64,000 nt of DNA from Dermabacteraceae bacterium TAE3-ERU5 (GTDB lineage Bacteria > Actinomycetota > Actinomycetes > Actinomycetales > Dermabacteraceae): assembly GCA_019218375.1 (NCBI GenBank), contig JAHUUK010000004.1, positions 186,001 through 250,000 on the forward strand, read 5' to 3'. Every line of letters begins with the position of its first letter. The first letter of the stretch is position 1. Of the stretch, positions 55,095 through 63,677 are shown one piece after another. A program made the translations under genes and the position numbers. The notes under the pieces were generated by a model. It was not told where the DNA came from. It saw only the letters and a list, made by a program, of their open reading frames with translations, and did not search any database.

Positions 55095-55157
55095 AGCCAG
55101 GCCACTTCCATCATCGTTGAAACGGTTGTTACTTTCAGTATCCCCTATGGGACGACC

Positions 55158-55189
55158 GTGACCCCCGGAACGATCGTCCCGGGGGTCAC
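55158..55189. other. Intercistronic hairpin between binding-protein and ATPase genes
   Basis: An 11-bp perfect inverted repeat (55158-55168 and 55179-55189) with a 10-nt loop. There is no U run on the minus-strand transcript, so it looks like an mRNA-stabilising or partial attenuation hairpin that would keep the binding protein more abundant than the transporter. Confidence 0.7.
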
Positions 55190-55230
55190 TAGATTATGTC
55201 CTCATTGAGCGTAAGCGCTAATTAGCAGGC

Positions 55231-56325
55231 TCAGGCCTTCGGGGAGGAGGGCGATTCGACCTTCACCTTGCCGGCGATGATGTCCTCGCGCAGCTGCTTG
55301 ACCTCGTCCTTGAGCTGCTGGGGAACCTTGTCCTCGAACTCGTGCAGCGGGGCGATGTCCACGCCGCCGTTCTCGAGGGTGCCCACGTACGGCTTGTTGG
55401 TGAACTTGCCGTCCTTGGTGTCGGCAGAGACCTGCTCGACGCCCTCGCCGATCTTCTTCATCACGGAGGTGAGGATGATGCCCTTGTAGGTGGGGTTGGT
55501 GGCAACGCCGTCGGAGTCAACCCAAACGACCATGGTGCCGTCCTTCTGCTTCGCGGCAGCGAGGGTGCCGAGGCCGACCGGGCCGGCGACGGGCATGATC
55601 ACGTCGACGCCCTGGGTCATGAAGCCTTCGGTGAGGGCCTTGCCCTTGGCCTGGTCCTCGAAGCTACCGACGAAGGAGCCTTCCTGGGCGTCCTTGTTCC
55701 AGCCGAGCAGCTGCACGTTGGTGCCGTGCACCTCGTTGTACTTCTTCACACCGTCAGCGAAGCCGTCCATGAACACGGTGACGCTGGGGAGCTTGATGCC
55801 GCCGTAGGTGGCTACCTTGCCGGTCTTGCTGGTGCCAGCCGCGAGGTAACCGGCCAGGTAGGAAGCCTGCGCGGTGTCGAAGGTGAGGGGCTTAACGTTG
55901 TCGAGCTCGATCGGCTGCTTCTTCTCGTCCTGCGCGGTCGAGTCGATGATCGCGAACTTGACGTCGCTGTGGGCCTTGCCCGCGGTGCCGGTGGCGGGGG
56001 CGAGCAGGTAGCCGACGGTGAAGATCAGGTTGCAGTTGGAGTCAACCAGGTTGTCGATGTTCGGCACGAACTCGGACTCGGCCTTCGACTCGGCGGTCTG
56101 CGTCTCAACGCCCAGGTTCTTCTTTGCGTTGTCGAGGCCGGTCTTGCCGGACTCGTTGAAGGAGCGGTCATCGAAGCCGCCGCTGTCCGAAACCATGCAT
56201 ACCTTGGTGGTATCGCCGGAAGCGGCCTTCTTTTCCTTGCCACCTTCGCTGGGGGCGTTGCCACAGCCTGCGAGCATGAGGGCAGAGATACCGGCGACCG
56301 CCACCGCGCTAGAGAGACGCTTCAA
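55231..56325 (-). CDS. BMP-family nucleoside-binding lipoprotein
   Basis: 364 residues. TTG at 56325 is the clear start: AGGAGG lies 6 nt upstream and it opens a lipoprotein signal peptide with lipobox LAGC at 18-21, while the upstream in-frame codons lack both features. The mature part has VCMVSDSGGFDDRSFNESGKTGLDNA and EFVPNIDNLVDSNCNLIFTVGYLL, typical of PnrA/BMP nucleoside-binding proteins. A strong ribosome binding site suggests high expression. It delivers nucleosides to the ABC importer encoded downstream. Confidence 0.95.
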   Translation of the reverse strand: MKRLSSAVAVAGISALMLAGCGNAPSEGGKEKKAASGDTTKVCMVSDSGGFDDRSFNESGKTGLDNAKKNLGVETQTAESKAESEFVPNIDNLVDSNCNLIFTVGYLLAPATGTAGKAHSDVKFAIIDSTAQDEKKQPIELDNVKPLTFDTAQASYLAGYLAAGTSKTGKVATYGGIKLPSVTVFMDGFADGVKKYNEVHGTNVQLLGWNKDAQEGSFVGSFEDQAKGKALTEGFMTQGVDVIMPVAGPVGLGTLAAAKQKDGTMVVWVDSDGVATNPTYKGIILTSVMKKIGEGVEQVSADTKDGKFTNKPYVGTLENGGVDIAPLHEFEDKVPQQLKDEVKQLREDIIAGKVKVESPSSPKA

Positions 56326-56459
56326 TGGATTCCTCCTGGAGTGATGATGAAGAGACCGCGCGAGATTAACGCGTATCACAGTCGATGTTACCCGTAGGTG
56401 ACGCTCTAGTGGCGGGAAACCAAACACAAAATCAGACCGTTATCAATCCGAGACAAAAC

Positions 56460-56488
56460 GGTGCCGCCCCGTAAGTCGGGACGGCACC
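56460..56488 (-). terminator. Terminator of manC
   Basis: A 12-bp inverted repeat with one mismatch-type pair (56460-56471 and 56477-56488), followed on the minus strand by GTTTTGTC. It lies 20 nt past the manC stop codon and before the binding-protein promoter region. Confidence 0.8.
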
Positions 56489-56508
56489 GAAGATAAGCGC
56501 TTAAGTTT

Positions 56509-57579
56509 TTAGGAAAGTTCCTTCGCTACCTTGCCGACTTCCTGCGCGGCCGCATCGGCCACCACCAGAATGGCCCTGTCGGTCACGACCACGCTCGCAT
56601 CCTGAACCCCGACCAGCACCACCGGCACGTCGCTGCTGCCAAAGACCGCGCCGCGAGAATCACGTCCCACCGCCTTGATTTCGGGGGCGGCGATAACGCT
56701 CTGTGCGTCTTCTTCCCCTGCCAGGCGGCGCACCAGATCGGACAGAGAAGCGAAATCGCCCACGTCGTCCCAGCCGATGCTGGCGGGAACTACGCGCACT
56801 AGGCCTTCCGCCGCCATCGGTTCGGCAAGCGCGTGATCAATCGCGATCGCGGTGAGGGACGGCCAGACCCGCTCCCAGGTGGCGGTTTCCTGCTCGCTGC
56901 CACGCGCGGCGGCGATCTCTCGTGCCCCGGCGGCGAGCGCGGGAATGCGCGCGGCGAGCTGATCGAGCAGCACGCGCGCCTTCACCACGAACATGCCCGC
57001 GTTCCAGAGGTAGCGGCCGGAGGCGTAGAACTCGCGGGCGCGTGCTTCGTCGGGCTTTTCTACGAATTCCTCGACTGCCAGCGCGCCTTCCGCGTCGCCT
57101 GCCGCAACCTTGATGTAGCCGAATCCGGTGCTGGGGCTGTCGGGCTGAATGCCCAGCGTAACCAGGACGTCCTCGCGGGTTGCGGCGTCGGCAGCAATCT
57201 CTAGCGCGGCGTGGAACGCGGCGGTGTCACGAATGTGGTGGTCAGCGGCGAAAGAACCGATAACCGCCTCCGCGTCTGCCAGTTCCGCTACCGCTGCGGC
57301 CACCGCGATGGCCGGCATCGAGTTGCGCGGCGTCGGCTCTGCGAGCACGAGCGCCCGCTCGCCCACCTGGGCGGTAACGGCTTCCGCGTGGGCAGTGCCG
57401 GTGACCACGATGGGATTTGCCGAGGCTATCGGAGCAAGCCGCGTCAGGGTGCTCTGTAGCAGGCTCTCCCCCGTGCCGACCAGGTCCAGGAGGAACTTGG
57501 GGTGGGTCGGCAGGGAAAGCGGCCACAGCCGGGTGCCGGAGCCGCCCGCGGGCACGATGGGAACGAGGAGTTTCTTCAT
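56509..57579 (-). CDS. manC: Mannose-1-phosphate guanylyltransferase
   Basis: 356 residues, single-domain form. Nucleotide-binding signature VPAGGSGTRLWPLSLPTHPKFLLDL, the EPTPRNSMPAIAVAA segment and GYIKV plus VEKPDEARAREF are characteristic. It makes GDP-mannose for mannolipids or glycans. TAGAAT ends 7 nt before the ATG with no ribosome binding site, so the mRNA is probably leaderless. It lies 36 nt after xthA but seems to have its own promoter and terminator. Confidence 0.93.
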   Translation of the reverse strand: MKKLLVPIVPAGGSGTRLWPLSLPTHPKFLLDLVGTGESLLQSTLTRLAPIASANPIVVTGTAHAEAVTAQVGERALVLAEPTPRNSMPAIAVAAAVAELADAEAVIGSFAADHHIRDTAAFHAALEIAADAATREDVLVTLGIQPDSPSTGFGYIKVAAGDAEGALAVEEFVEKPDEARAREFYASGRYLWNAGMFVVKARVLLDQLAARIPALAAGAREIAAARGSEQETATWERVWPSLTAIAIDHALAEPMAAEGLVRVVPASIGWDDVGDFASLSDLVRRLAGEEDAQSVIAAPEIKAVGRDSRGAVFGSSDVPVVLVGVQDASVVVTDRAILVVADAAAQEVGKVAKELS

Positions 57580-57586
57580 GGTGCCA

Positions 57587-57592
57587 ATTCTA
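57587..57592 (-). promoter_or_regulatory. -10 element of a probable leaderless promoter for manC
   Basis: TAGAAT on the minus strand lies 7 nt before the manC ATG. It matches the sigma-70 -10 consensus at five of six bases, and no Shine-Dalgarno site is present. Confidence 0.5.
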
Positions 57593-57615
57593 GGCGCGGG
57601 CGGCCCTTTTTCGGG

Positions 57616-58434
57616 TTAGGCCTCGCTGCGGTAGGTAACTACCAGCGGGGCGTGGTCCGACCACCGCGTGTCGTAGCTCGGGGCGCGGTCCACGCGGGCG
57701 GTTTCCGCGGCCTGCGCGAGTTCCTTGCTGGCCACCTGATAGTCGATACGCCAGCCCGCGTCGTTATCGAACGCCTGGCCGCGGTTGGACCACCAGGTGT
57801 AGGGGCCGGGGCCGTCTCCCGCGAGGGTGCGGTGCACGTCGGTCCATTCCAGTTCCCCGAAGATGCGGTCAAAGTAGGCGCGTTCCTCCGGCAGGAAGCC
57901 GGCCTTCTTGAGGTTGCCCTTCCAGTTCTTGATGTCCCATTCGGTGTGCGCCACGTTCAGATCGCCCGTGAGCAGCACGTGTCCGCCTTCGCCGCGCAGT
58001 TCGTTGATGCGCGCCACCATGGCGTCCATGAAGGCGTACTTGTCGGCCATCTTGTCGGCGTCATCGGCATTGCCGGTGTGCACGTAGGCACTGATCAGGG
58101 TCAGGTTCTTGCCGTCGCCGAGGGGATTTTCGAGCACCGCTTCGAGCCAGCGCCCGGCATCCGCGAAGCGGGTGTCCTCCGGGAAGCCGATGCGGGAGGA
58201 AAGCAGCGGGGCACGGCTGGCGATCGCCACGCCCGCGCGGCCCTTCGCCGCCGCCTCCGCGTGCACCACGTGCCAGCCTTCGCCGATCAGCCCCGCCACC
58301 AGGTTGTCGGGGCAGCGAACCTCCTGGAAGGTGACGGCAGCGTTCTGCCCGAGTCCTTCCAGCCAGGGGCCCATGCCCTTACGGACAGCGGCGCGGATAC
58401 CGTTGACGTTTACGGTGGCTACCGTGAAGCTCAT
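57616..58434 (-). CDS. xthA: Exodeoxyribonuclease III family DNA repair enzyme
   Basis: 272 residues. Endonuclease/exonuclease/phosphatase fold with [11 protein letters not shown], catalytic glutamate in [22 protein letters not shown] and the final SDHAPLVV. It cuts at abasic sites and trims 3' ends in base excision repair. The start overlaps the folD stop (ATGA), making a folD-xthA pair that is common in actinobacteria. Confidence 0.95.
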   Translation of the reverse strand: MSFTVATVNVNGIRAAVRKGMGPWLEGLGQNAAVTFQEVRCPDNLVAGLIGEGWHVVHAEAAAKGRAGVAIASRAPLLSSRIGFPEDTRFADAGRWLEAVLENPLGDGKNLTLISAYVHTGNADDADKMADKYAFMDAMVARINELRGEGGHVLLTGDLNVAHTEWDIKNWKGNLKKAGFLPEERAYFDRIFGELEWTDVHRTLAGDGPGPYTWWSNRGQAFDNDAGWRIDYQVASKELAQAAETARVDRAPSYDTRWSDHAPLVVTYRSEA

Positions 58435-59339
58435 GCATTCTCCTTGGGGGTTTGTGTCTGCGCCGCCATGCGTTCGGCGGTCTCTACAACGTTTGCTAGC
58501 AGCAGGGCGCGGGTCATGGGGCCTACCCCGCCGGGGTTCGGGGAGATCCAGGAGGCCACCTCGGCTACCTCGGGGGCCACGTCTCCGACCACGCGTTTCT
58601 TGCCGGTTTCCGGGTCCTCTTCGCGGGAAACGCCGACGTCGAGCACGATGGCGCCCGGTTTTACGTCTTCCGCCCGCACCAGCCGGGCACTGCCCGCGGC
58701 CGACACGATTACGTCGGCCTTGCGCAGCTGCGCGGGAAGATCAGCGGTGCCGGTGTGGCAGCAGGTGACTGTCGCGTTTACTTCGCGCAGGGTGAGCAGC
58801 GCGCCGATGGAACGGCCGACGGTGACGCCGCGCCCGATCACCACCACGTGCTTTCCCGCCAGGTCTATCCCGTGATGTTTGATCAGTTCCAGCACGCCGC
58901 GCGGGGTGCAGGGCAGCGGCGATGCGGGGGCTTTGCGGGTGGCCAGCACCAGGCGGCCCAGGTTGGTCGGGTGCAGGCCGTCGGCGTCCTTTGCCGGATC
59001 GATCAGCTCCAAGATCGCATCGGTATCGATGTGAGCGGGGAGCGGGAGCTGCACGATGTAGCCGGTGCAGGCCGGGTCTGCGTTTAGCTCACGCAGGGTC
59101 TGCTCGAGTTCCTGCTGGCTGGTTTCCGCCGGTAGATCGCGGCGGATAGAGGTAATCCCGACCTCTTCGCAGTCGCGGTGTTTTCCGGCCACGTACCAGC
59201 GGCTGGCCGGGTCATCCCCCACCAGTACGGTTGCCAGCCCCGGCGTCACGCCCTGCTCGCGCAGGCGCGCCACCCTTTCCTTCAGCTCGCCTTTGAGGGT
59301 GGCGGCGGTCTTCTTCCCGTCAAGTAGCTGTGCCGACAT
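58431..59339 (-). CDS. folD: Bifunctional methylenetetrahydrofolate dehydrogenase/cyclohydrolase
   Basis: 302 residues. Signatures [14 protein letters not shown] with the active-site lysine, QLPLPAHID, and [17 protein letters not shown] for NADP binding. It interconverts 5,10-methylene- and 10-formyl-tetrahydrofolate. It follows glyA by 45 nt on the same strand, coupling the supply of methylene-THF from serine to its oxidation. Confidence 0.96.
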   Translation of the reverse strand: MSAQLLDGKKTAATLKGELKERVARLREQGVTPGLATVLVGDDPASRWYVAGKHRDCEEVGITSIRRDLPAETSQQELEQTLRELNADPACTGYIVQLPLPAHIDTDAILELIDPAKDADGLHPTNLGRLVLATRKAPASPLPCTPRGVLELIKHHGIDLAGKHVVVIGRGVTVGRSIGALLTLREVNATVTCCHTGTADLPAQLRKADVIVSAAGSARLVRAEDVKPGAIVLDVGVSREEDPETGKKRVVGDVAPEVAEVASWISPNPGGVGPMTRALLLANVVETAERMAAQTQTPKENA

Positions 59340-59384
59340 GTCGGGCCCTGCCTTCCTGTTTTTCTCGGCTGTTTCTGCTCAGGC

Positions 59385-60650
59385 CTAGTACTGGGTTAGC
59401 TCCGGGTAGAGGGGGTGGGCGGCGGCGAGCGCGGCGCTACGCGCGCGCAGATCGCTTTCCTTTGCCCCCGTGAGGGCGCCCGCGATGATGTCTGCGACCT
59501 CGCGGAAGTCCGCTTCCGTGAAACCGCGCGTAGCGAGCGCGGGGGTTCCGATGCGCAGGCCGGAGGTGACGCGCGGCGGGCGCGGATCGTTCGGCACCGA
59601 GTTTCGGTTTACCGTGATGCCGACCCTCTCCAGCAGGTCCTCGGCCTGCTGGCCGTCCATTTCGCTTGCGCGCAGATCAACCAGCACCAGGTGCACGTCG
59701 GTGCCTCCGGTCAGGATCGCTACCCCGGCGTCGGCACAGTCTTGCTGCTGCAGCCGCTGCGCGATGAGCCTGGCTCCCTGCAGGGTGCGTTCCTGGCGGG
59801 CACGGAATTCGTCTCCGGCGGCGATCTTGAGCGCCACGGCTTTCGCTGCGATCACGTGCATCAGCGGGCCGCCCTGCTGGCCGGGGAAGACGGCGGAATC
59901 GATTTTCTTTGCCCATTCTTCGCGGCACAGGATCAGGCCGGAGCGCGGCCCCGCCAGGGTCTTGTGCACGGTGGTGGAGACCACGTCGGCGTAGGGCACG
60001 GGGCTGGGGTGCAGGCCCGCCGCGACCAGCCCCGCGAAGTGCGCCATGTCTACCCACAGTTTCGCCCCCACCTCGTCCGCGATTTCGCGGAAGGCGGCGA
60101 AGTCCAGGTGGCGCGGGTAGGCCGACCAACCGGCAACGATTACGGCGGGGCGTTCCTCGCGGGCGATGCGACGCACCTGCTCCATATCGACCAGGCCGCT
60201 CACCGGGTCTACCTCGTAGGCGAGAGCCTGGTAGATCCGGCCGGAGAAGTTCAGCTTCATACCGTGGGTGAGGTGTCCGCCGTGCGCCAGGGAAAGGCCC
60301 AGCAGTTTATCGCCGGGCTGGGCGAGCGCATGCAAGACCGCTGCGTTGGCGCTTGCCCCGGAGTGGGGCTGCACGTTCGCGTGCTGCGCGTCGAACAGTT
60401 CCTTGGCGCGGGCGATGGCGAGCGATTCGGCTACATCCACCTCTTCGCAGCCGCCGTAGTAGCGCTTACCCGGGTAGCCTTCCGCGTATTTGTTGGTGAG
60501 CACCGACCCTTGCGCCTGCAGCACCGCGCGGGGCACGAAGTTTTCGCTGGCGATCATTTCCAGGGTCCGCTGCTGGCGCGCCAGTTCGGCGTCCAATACG
60601 GCCGCTATCTGCGGGTCTACTTCGGCAAGGGAATTGTTTAGGAGCGACAC
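59385..60650 (-). CDS. glyA: Serine hydroxymethyltransferase
   Basis: 421 residues. PLP lysine in [20 protein letters not shown]-terminal [13 protein letters not shown] and [20 protein letters not shown]. It makes glycine and 5,10-methylene-THF from serine and THF. GTG start at 60650 with GAGG about 9 nt upstream. It heads a glyA-folD-xthA unit. No glycine riboswitch-like structure was recognised in the 50-nt gap before it. Confidence 0.97.
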   Translation of the reverse strand: MSLLNNSLAEVDPQIAAVLDAELARQQRTLEMIASENFVPRAVLQAQGSVLTNKYAEGYPGKRYYGGCEEVDVAESLAIARAKELFDAQHANVQPHSGASANAAVLHALAQPGDKLLGLSLAHGGHLTHGMKLNFSGRIYQALAYEVDPVSGLVDMEQVRRIAREERPAVIVAGWSAYPRHLDFAAFREIADEVGAKLWVDMAHFAGLVAAGLHPSPVPYADVVSTTVHKTLAGPRSGLILCREEWAKKIDSAVFPGQQGGPLMHVIAAKAVALKIAAGDEFRARQERTLQGARLIAQRLQQQDCADAGVAILTGGTDVHLVLVDLRASEMDGQQAEDLLERVGITVNRNSVPNDPRPPRVTSGLRIGTPALATRGFTEADFREVADIIAGALTGAKESDLRARSAALAAAHPLYPELTQY

Positions 60651-60700
60651 GCGCTGATACCTCCGAGGCTGGGGGCCGGTTTTCGCCCAATACTAACCTG

Positions 60701-61813
60701 TTAAATCGGCTCCCCGATCTGGACGGGTTCCACGTCCAGGCGGATACCGAACTTTTCTTCCACTCCCGCGCGTACGGCGCGCGCCAGTTCGCGAATATCG
60801 GCCGCGTTCGCGTTGCCGCGGTTGGTCAGCGCCAGGGTGTGGCGGGTCGAAAGCGTCGCCCGTTCGTTTACGCCGTAGCCGGGGGCGAAACCGGCGCGCG
60901 CGATTAGCCAGGCCGCGCTTGTTTTCACGAGTTCTTCGCCGTTTGCACCGTTGCCCGCAGCGAAGCGCGGAGCTTCCAGCGGTAGGGCACGGGACTGTTC
61001 TGCGGTCAGGATCGGGTTGGTGAAGAACGAGCCTGCGCTCCAGGTGTCGTGTTCTTCCTCGAGGGAAACCATCGCCTTGCGGGTACGGATTGCGAGCACC
61101 GCCTCCCGTACGCGCTGCAACGGGGCCCTCTCCCCCACTTCGATACCAAGTTCCTGCGCCAGTTCGGGGTACACGACGGCCTTGGCCATGTCTCCCTGCG
61201 TGTGCTGGAACTGGACGCTAAGCACCACGTAGCGGCCGGTGGCCGACTTCGCCTGCCCTTCGTAGGGGGTGCGCTTAAAGACGGAGGCGCGGTAGCCGAA
61301 ACCGCAGTCGGACGCAAAGAAGGTGCGGATCCGGTTTTCGTGCCGGTCCCAGGTACGTACCCGCGAAATGGTGGTGGAAACGTCTTGCCCGTATGCGCCG
61401 ACATTCTGCACGGGGGTGGCTCCCACGGTGCCGGGAATGCCGGAAAGACATTCGGTGCCGAGCAGTTCGTTTTCCACGGCGAAGCGCACCGCATCATCCC
61501 AGCGCACCCCGGCGAAATGCTCAACGGTAACGCCGCCGCAGCTGGGGGGCAGTTTGCCTTCGCTGTTTGGGGAGATGTCGCAGGAGTCCGACAGCGTGGG
61601 GCCCTGCCCGTCTGCCTCGACCAGCACCACGGTGCCGGCGAAGGGAGCGTCGTCGGGAACTAGGTTGGAGCCGCCGCCGATTACCAGCAGGGGCCGCCCC
61701 GCGGCGTCGGCCTCGCTTACGGCAGCGATGAGTTCTTCCTCGTTGCGTGCCACGCGAGTTTCGTCAATCTGTCCGCCAACGCGCAGGGTGGTGAAGTCTG
61801 CCAGTGAAGCCAT
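60701..61813 (-). CDS. murB: UDP-N-acetylenolpyruvoylglucosamine reductase
   Basis: 370 residues, FAD enzyme of peptidoglycan precursor synthesis. FAD motif VIGGGSNLVPDDAPFAG, active-site region LSGIPGTVGATPVQNVGAYGQDV, catalytic serine in SAGSFFTNPIL and a C-terminal LALTNRGNANAADI are present. This is a type I MurB. ATG with AAGGA 7 nt upstream. It follows the MaoC genes by 10 nt, an order also seen in other actinobacteria. Confidence 0.96.
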   Translation of the reverse strand: MASLADFTTLRVGGQIDETRVARNEEELIAAVSEADAAGRPLLVIGGGSNLVPDDAPFAGTVVLVEADGQGPTLSDSCDISPNSEGKLPPSCGGVTVEHFAGVRWDDAVRFAVENELLGTECLSGIPGTVGATPVQNVGAYGQDVSTTISRVRTWDRHENRIRTFFASDCGFGYRASVFKRTPYEGQAKSATGRYVVLSVQFQHTQGDMAKAVVYPELAQELGIEVGERAPLQRVREAVLAIRTRKAMVSLEEEHDTWSAGSFFTNPILTAEQSRALPLEAPRFAAGNGANGEELVKTSAAWLIARAGFAPGYGVNERATLSTRHTLALTNRGNANAADIRELARAVRAGVEEKFGIRLDVEPVQIGEPI

Positions 61814-61823
61814 TTTCTTTTCC

Positions 61824-62249
61824 TTAACCTTTGTTGCTATCTAGACGCACGGTGGCGCGGGCACGGCCCAGCACGTCCTGTCCATCCACCTGCGCGTTCA
61901 GCGCCAGCTGAAGCGTATCTGCGCCGATTTCCCGCACGGTGGCGCTAACGTGCACTGCTACGCTGCCGCGCCCCGGCACCTGCACCGGGTTTGCGAAGCG
62001 GGTGCCGTATTCCAGCACCGCCGCGGGGTCTCCCAGCCAGTCCGTTACCGCGCTGATCGCCAGGGACATCGTGAGCATGCCGTGCGCGATAACTCCCGGC
62101 AGGCCGGCGTCTTCGGCGTAGGAATCGTTGTAGTGGATTGGGTTGAAGTCTCCCGAGGCTCCGGCGTAACGGGCCAGGCTGCGGCGATCCAGTTCGTAGG
62201 TTTTTGCTACCACGACATCACCCACGCAAAGCGCGTCTTTGTTAGGCAT
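61824..62249 (-). CDS. hadB: MaoC-fold dehydratase, HadB-like subunit
   Basis: 141 residues, single hot-dog domain with the hydratase motif YAGASGDFNPIHYNDSYAEDAGLPGVIAHGML, where D and H form the catalytic pair. In mycobacteria HadB is the catalytic half of a (3R)-hydroxyacyl-ACP dehydratase dimer with HadA. The start overlaps the hadA stop by one base (TGATG). In an organism without visible mycolate genes it may serve general fatty-acid elongation or other acyl-CoA hydration. Confidence 0.88.
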   Translation of the reverse strand: MPNKDALCVGDVVVAKTYELDRRSLARYAGASGDFNPIHYNDSYAEDAGLPGVIAHGMLTMSLAISAVTDWLGDPAAVLEYGTRFANPVQVPGRGSVAVHVSATVREIGADTLQLALNAQVDGQDVLGRARATVRLDSNKG

Positions 62250-62698
62250 CAGCCCTCCTCCCCTCGCACGATCAGGCTGGAACGCACCACTGCAACGGTG
62301 GCCCCGTCGGGGTCCGTGAAAGTTACCGCCGTGGTGACCATGCCGTGTCCGCGCACGTTACGCGCCTTTTCTACCTTGAGCGTGGCCTGTAATAGGTCCC
62401 CTGCGTAAACGGGACGCTCTAGGCGGAAGTTTTCCTCGCCGTGCACTACCCGGCTAAAGTCTATTCCCGCCGCCGGGTCTTGAATGTATTGCGCTTCCGC
62501 TTCCTGGGCGAGGGTCACCAAAAAGGTGGGAGGAGCCAGCAGGGACGGGTATCCCGCAGCGTGTGCAGCCGCTTCGTCCAGGCAAACCGGCTGAGTGATA
62601 CCGGTGGCGAGCGCGAACTCGCGAATTTTTGCGGCGGATACGCGCCACGCGGGAAGGGGTGGATAGGTCTTTCCTGCGTATTCAGGGTTTAACTGCAT
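62249..62698 (-). CDS. hadA: MaoC-like N-terminal dehydratase subunit, HadA-like
   Basis: 149 residues, hot-dog fold of the FAS1-DH type with LNPEYAGKTYPPLPAWRVSAAKIREFA and a later GIDFSRVVHGEENF segment. It lacks the D-X4-H catalytic motif of HadB, in keeping with the stabilising, substrate-binding role of HadA. ATG at 62698 is chosen because AAAGGA lies 8 nt upstream; an earlier in-frame codon has no such site. It forms a HadA-HadB pair as in mycobacteria, next to rpmG. Confidence 0.87.
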   Translation of the reverse strand: MQLNPEYAGKTYPPLPAWRVSAAKIREFALATGITQPVCLDEAAAHAAGYPSLLAPPTFLVTLAQEAEAQYIQDPAAGIDFSRVVHGEENFRLERPVYAGDLLQATLKVEKARNVRGHGMVTTAVTFTDPDGATVAVVRSSLIVRGEEG

Positions 62699-62748
62699 CG
62701 CGTGTCCTTTCGCTGCTGACACTCTGGAGATTAGCGCCGGGACACAAC

Positions 62749-62781
62749 GAAGGCCACCTGGGCTTTCGCCAGGTGGCCTTC
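62749..62781. terminator. Hairpin downstream of rpmG
   Basis: A 13-bp perfect inverted repeat (62749-62761 and 62769-62781) with a 7-nt loop, 24 nt past the rpmG stop. U runs are poor on the minus strand, so termination may be partial and allow some read-through into hadA-hadB. Confidence 0.7.
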
Positions 62782-62804
62782 ATCATGCTTTTTGCGCGTT
62801 CGCG

Positions 62805-62975
62805 TTATCGCGTTTCGCGGTGCACCGTCTGCTTGTTGCACGCCGGGCAGAACTTGGAAAGCTCAAGGCGATCCGGGGTGTTACGACGGTTCTTCTTGGT
62901 GATGTAATTGCGGTTCTTGCAATCCACGCAGGCCATGGTGATCTTGGGCCGCACGTCGGAGCTCTTGCTCGCCAT
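62805..62975 (-). CDS. rpmG: 50S ribosomal protein L33
   Basis: 56 residues starting [24 protein letters not shown] and containing two Cys pairs (CVDC and CPAC) as a zinc ribbon, with [24 protein letters not shown]. It is the cysteine-containing (zinc) L33 form. The position between tRNA genes and hadA-hadB matches rpmG2 in mycobacteria. Confidence 0.97.
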   Translation of the reverse strand: MASKSSDVRPKITMACVDCKNRNYITKKNRRNTPDRLELSKFCPACNKQTVHRETR

Positions 62976-63088
62976 GGGTCGCCTTCTTCCGGTCTCAGGC
63001 ACACCGGACAGCCGGGGTGCGTCTTGCGGCCCTCGAAGCTGAGGACGTTGTTGGTTCATGCACGCCTCGACCCGCAGGGGCTGAGGAG

Positions 63089-63165
63089 TGGTACCGAGGG
63101 CGGGGATCGAACCCGCGACCTCACGATTATGAGTCGTGCGCTCTGACCGTCTGAGCTACCCCGGC
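63089..63165 (-). tRNA. tRNA-Met (anticodon CAT)
   Basis: Cloverleaf reads from 63165: acceptor GCCGGGG, D-loop TAGCTCAG, anticodon loop with CAT, T-arm GGTTCGATCC. The 3' CCA (63089-63091) is encoded. Position 1 is G paired with U, so it looks like an elongator rather than an initiator tRNA. Confidence 0.93.
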
Positions 63166-63178
63166 GCGCTTCATGCAA

Positions 63179-63209
63179 TCGGCCCGATCTCGACGCGAGA
63201 TCGGGCCGA
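63179..63209. other. Hairpin between tRNA-Thr and tRNA-Met genes
   Basis: A 14-bp perfect inverted repeat with a 3-nt loop (arms 63179-63192 and 63196-63209). It lacks a U run and probably forms a processing or spacing structure in the tRNA transcript. Confidence 0.65.
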
Positions 63210-63221
63210 CCGATGAAACAG

Positions 63222-63294
63222 AGCCCTGAAAGGGAATCGAACCCTTGACCTTCTCCTTACCATGGAGATGCTCTGCCGACTGAGCTATCAGGGC
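63222..63294 (-). tRNA. tRNA-Thr (anticodon GGT)
   Basis: Acceptor GCCCTGA pairs fully with TCAGGGC; anticodon stem TCTCC/GGAGA encloses the loop with GGT; T-arm GGTTCGATTCC. Discriminator base U. The 3' CCA is not encoded. Confidence 0.95.
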
Positions 63295-63381
63295 AAGCCT
63301 GGAATACTTTACCAGTGTCGCTTCCAGGAAGCAACTCCGGAGAGTTTTCCGTGACCGGAGCCACTTTCGTGACCCTAGTCG

Positions 63382-63463
63382 TGGCGGGTGAGGGATTCGA
63401 ACCCCCGTAGGCAGAGCCAGCTGATTTACAGTCAGATCCCTTTGGCCGCTCGGGCAACCCGCC
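63382..63463 (-). tRNA. tRNA-Tyr (anticodon GTA)
   Basis: Acceptor GGCGGGT pairs with ACCCGCC; D-arm TGCCCGAGCGG; anticodon GTA in CTGACTGTAAATCAG; a long variable arm makes it a type II tRNA of 82 nt. No encoded CCA. First gene of the tRNA-Tyr, tRNA-Thr, tRNA-Met, rpmG series. Confidence 0.95.
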
Positions 63464-63554
63464 GCGCTTTGTACTTCCCGGCTTCAGATTTCTCTTCAGC
63501 CGTTCCGAACGCTGCTCCAAATACATTACCGGAACATCGCGATAACGCGAAATC

Positions 63555-63598
63555 GGAAAAGCCCTTCTGGCACATGATCCCCCTCACAGGGCTTTTCC
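63555..63598. other. Symmetric hairpin between the tRNA genes and yajQ
   Basis: An 11-bp perfect inverted repeat, GGAAAAGCCCT (63555-63565) and AGGGCTTTTCC (63588-63598), with a 22-nt loop. It lies in the 214-nt divergent region before yajQ. It could act as a bidirectional insulator or terminator, or as a leader structure; no gene is seen in this gap. Confidence 0.5.
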
Positions 63599-63677
63599 TT
63601 ACCGGTAGCCTTATACCTGTGGGCACGGCTTTGCTGTGCCGGTAGTTCCCGAACCTATTTGCTACTGGGAGGCAAAC

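Noticed and set aside
55231-56427. Longer version of the nucleoside-binding lipoprotein starting near 56427
   Set aside because: It would place about 34 residues before the signal peptide; TTG at 56325 with AGGAGG and a lipobox is far better.
57502-58875. Plus-strand open frame opposite xthA and folD
   Set aside because: Covers two conserved genes in antisense and shows no domain.
60651-60700. Possible riboswitch upstream of glyA
   Set aside because: The gap to murB is only 50 nt and contains no glycine- or other riboswitch-like structure that I can recognise.
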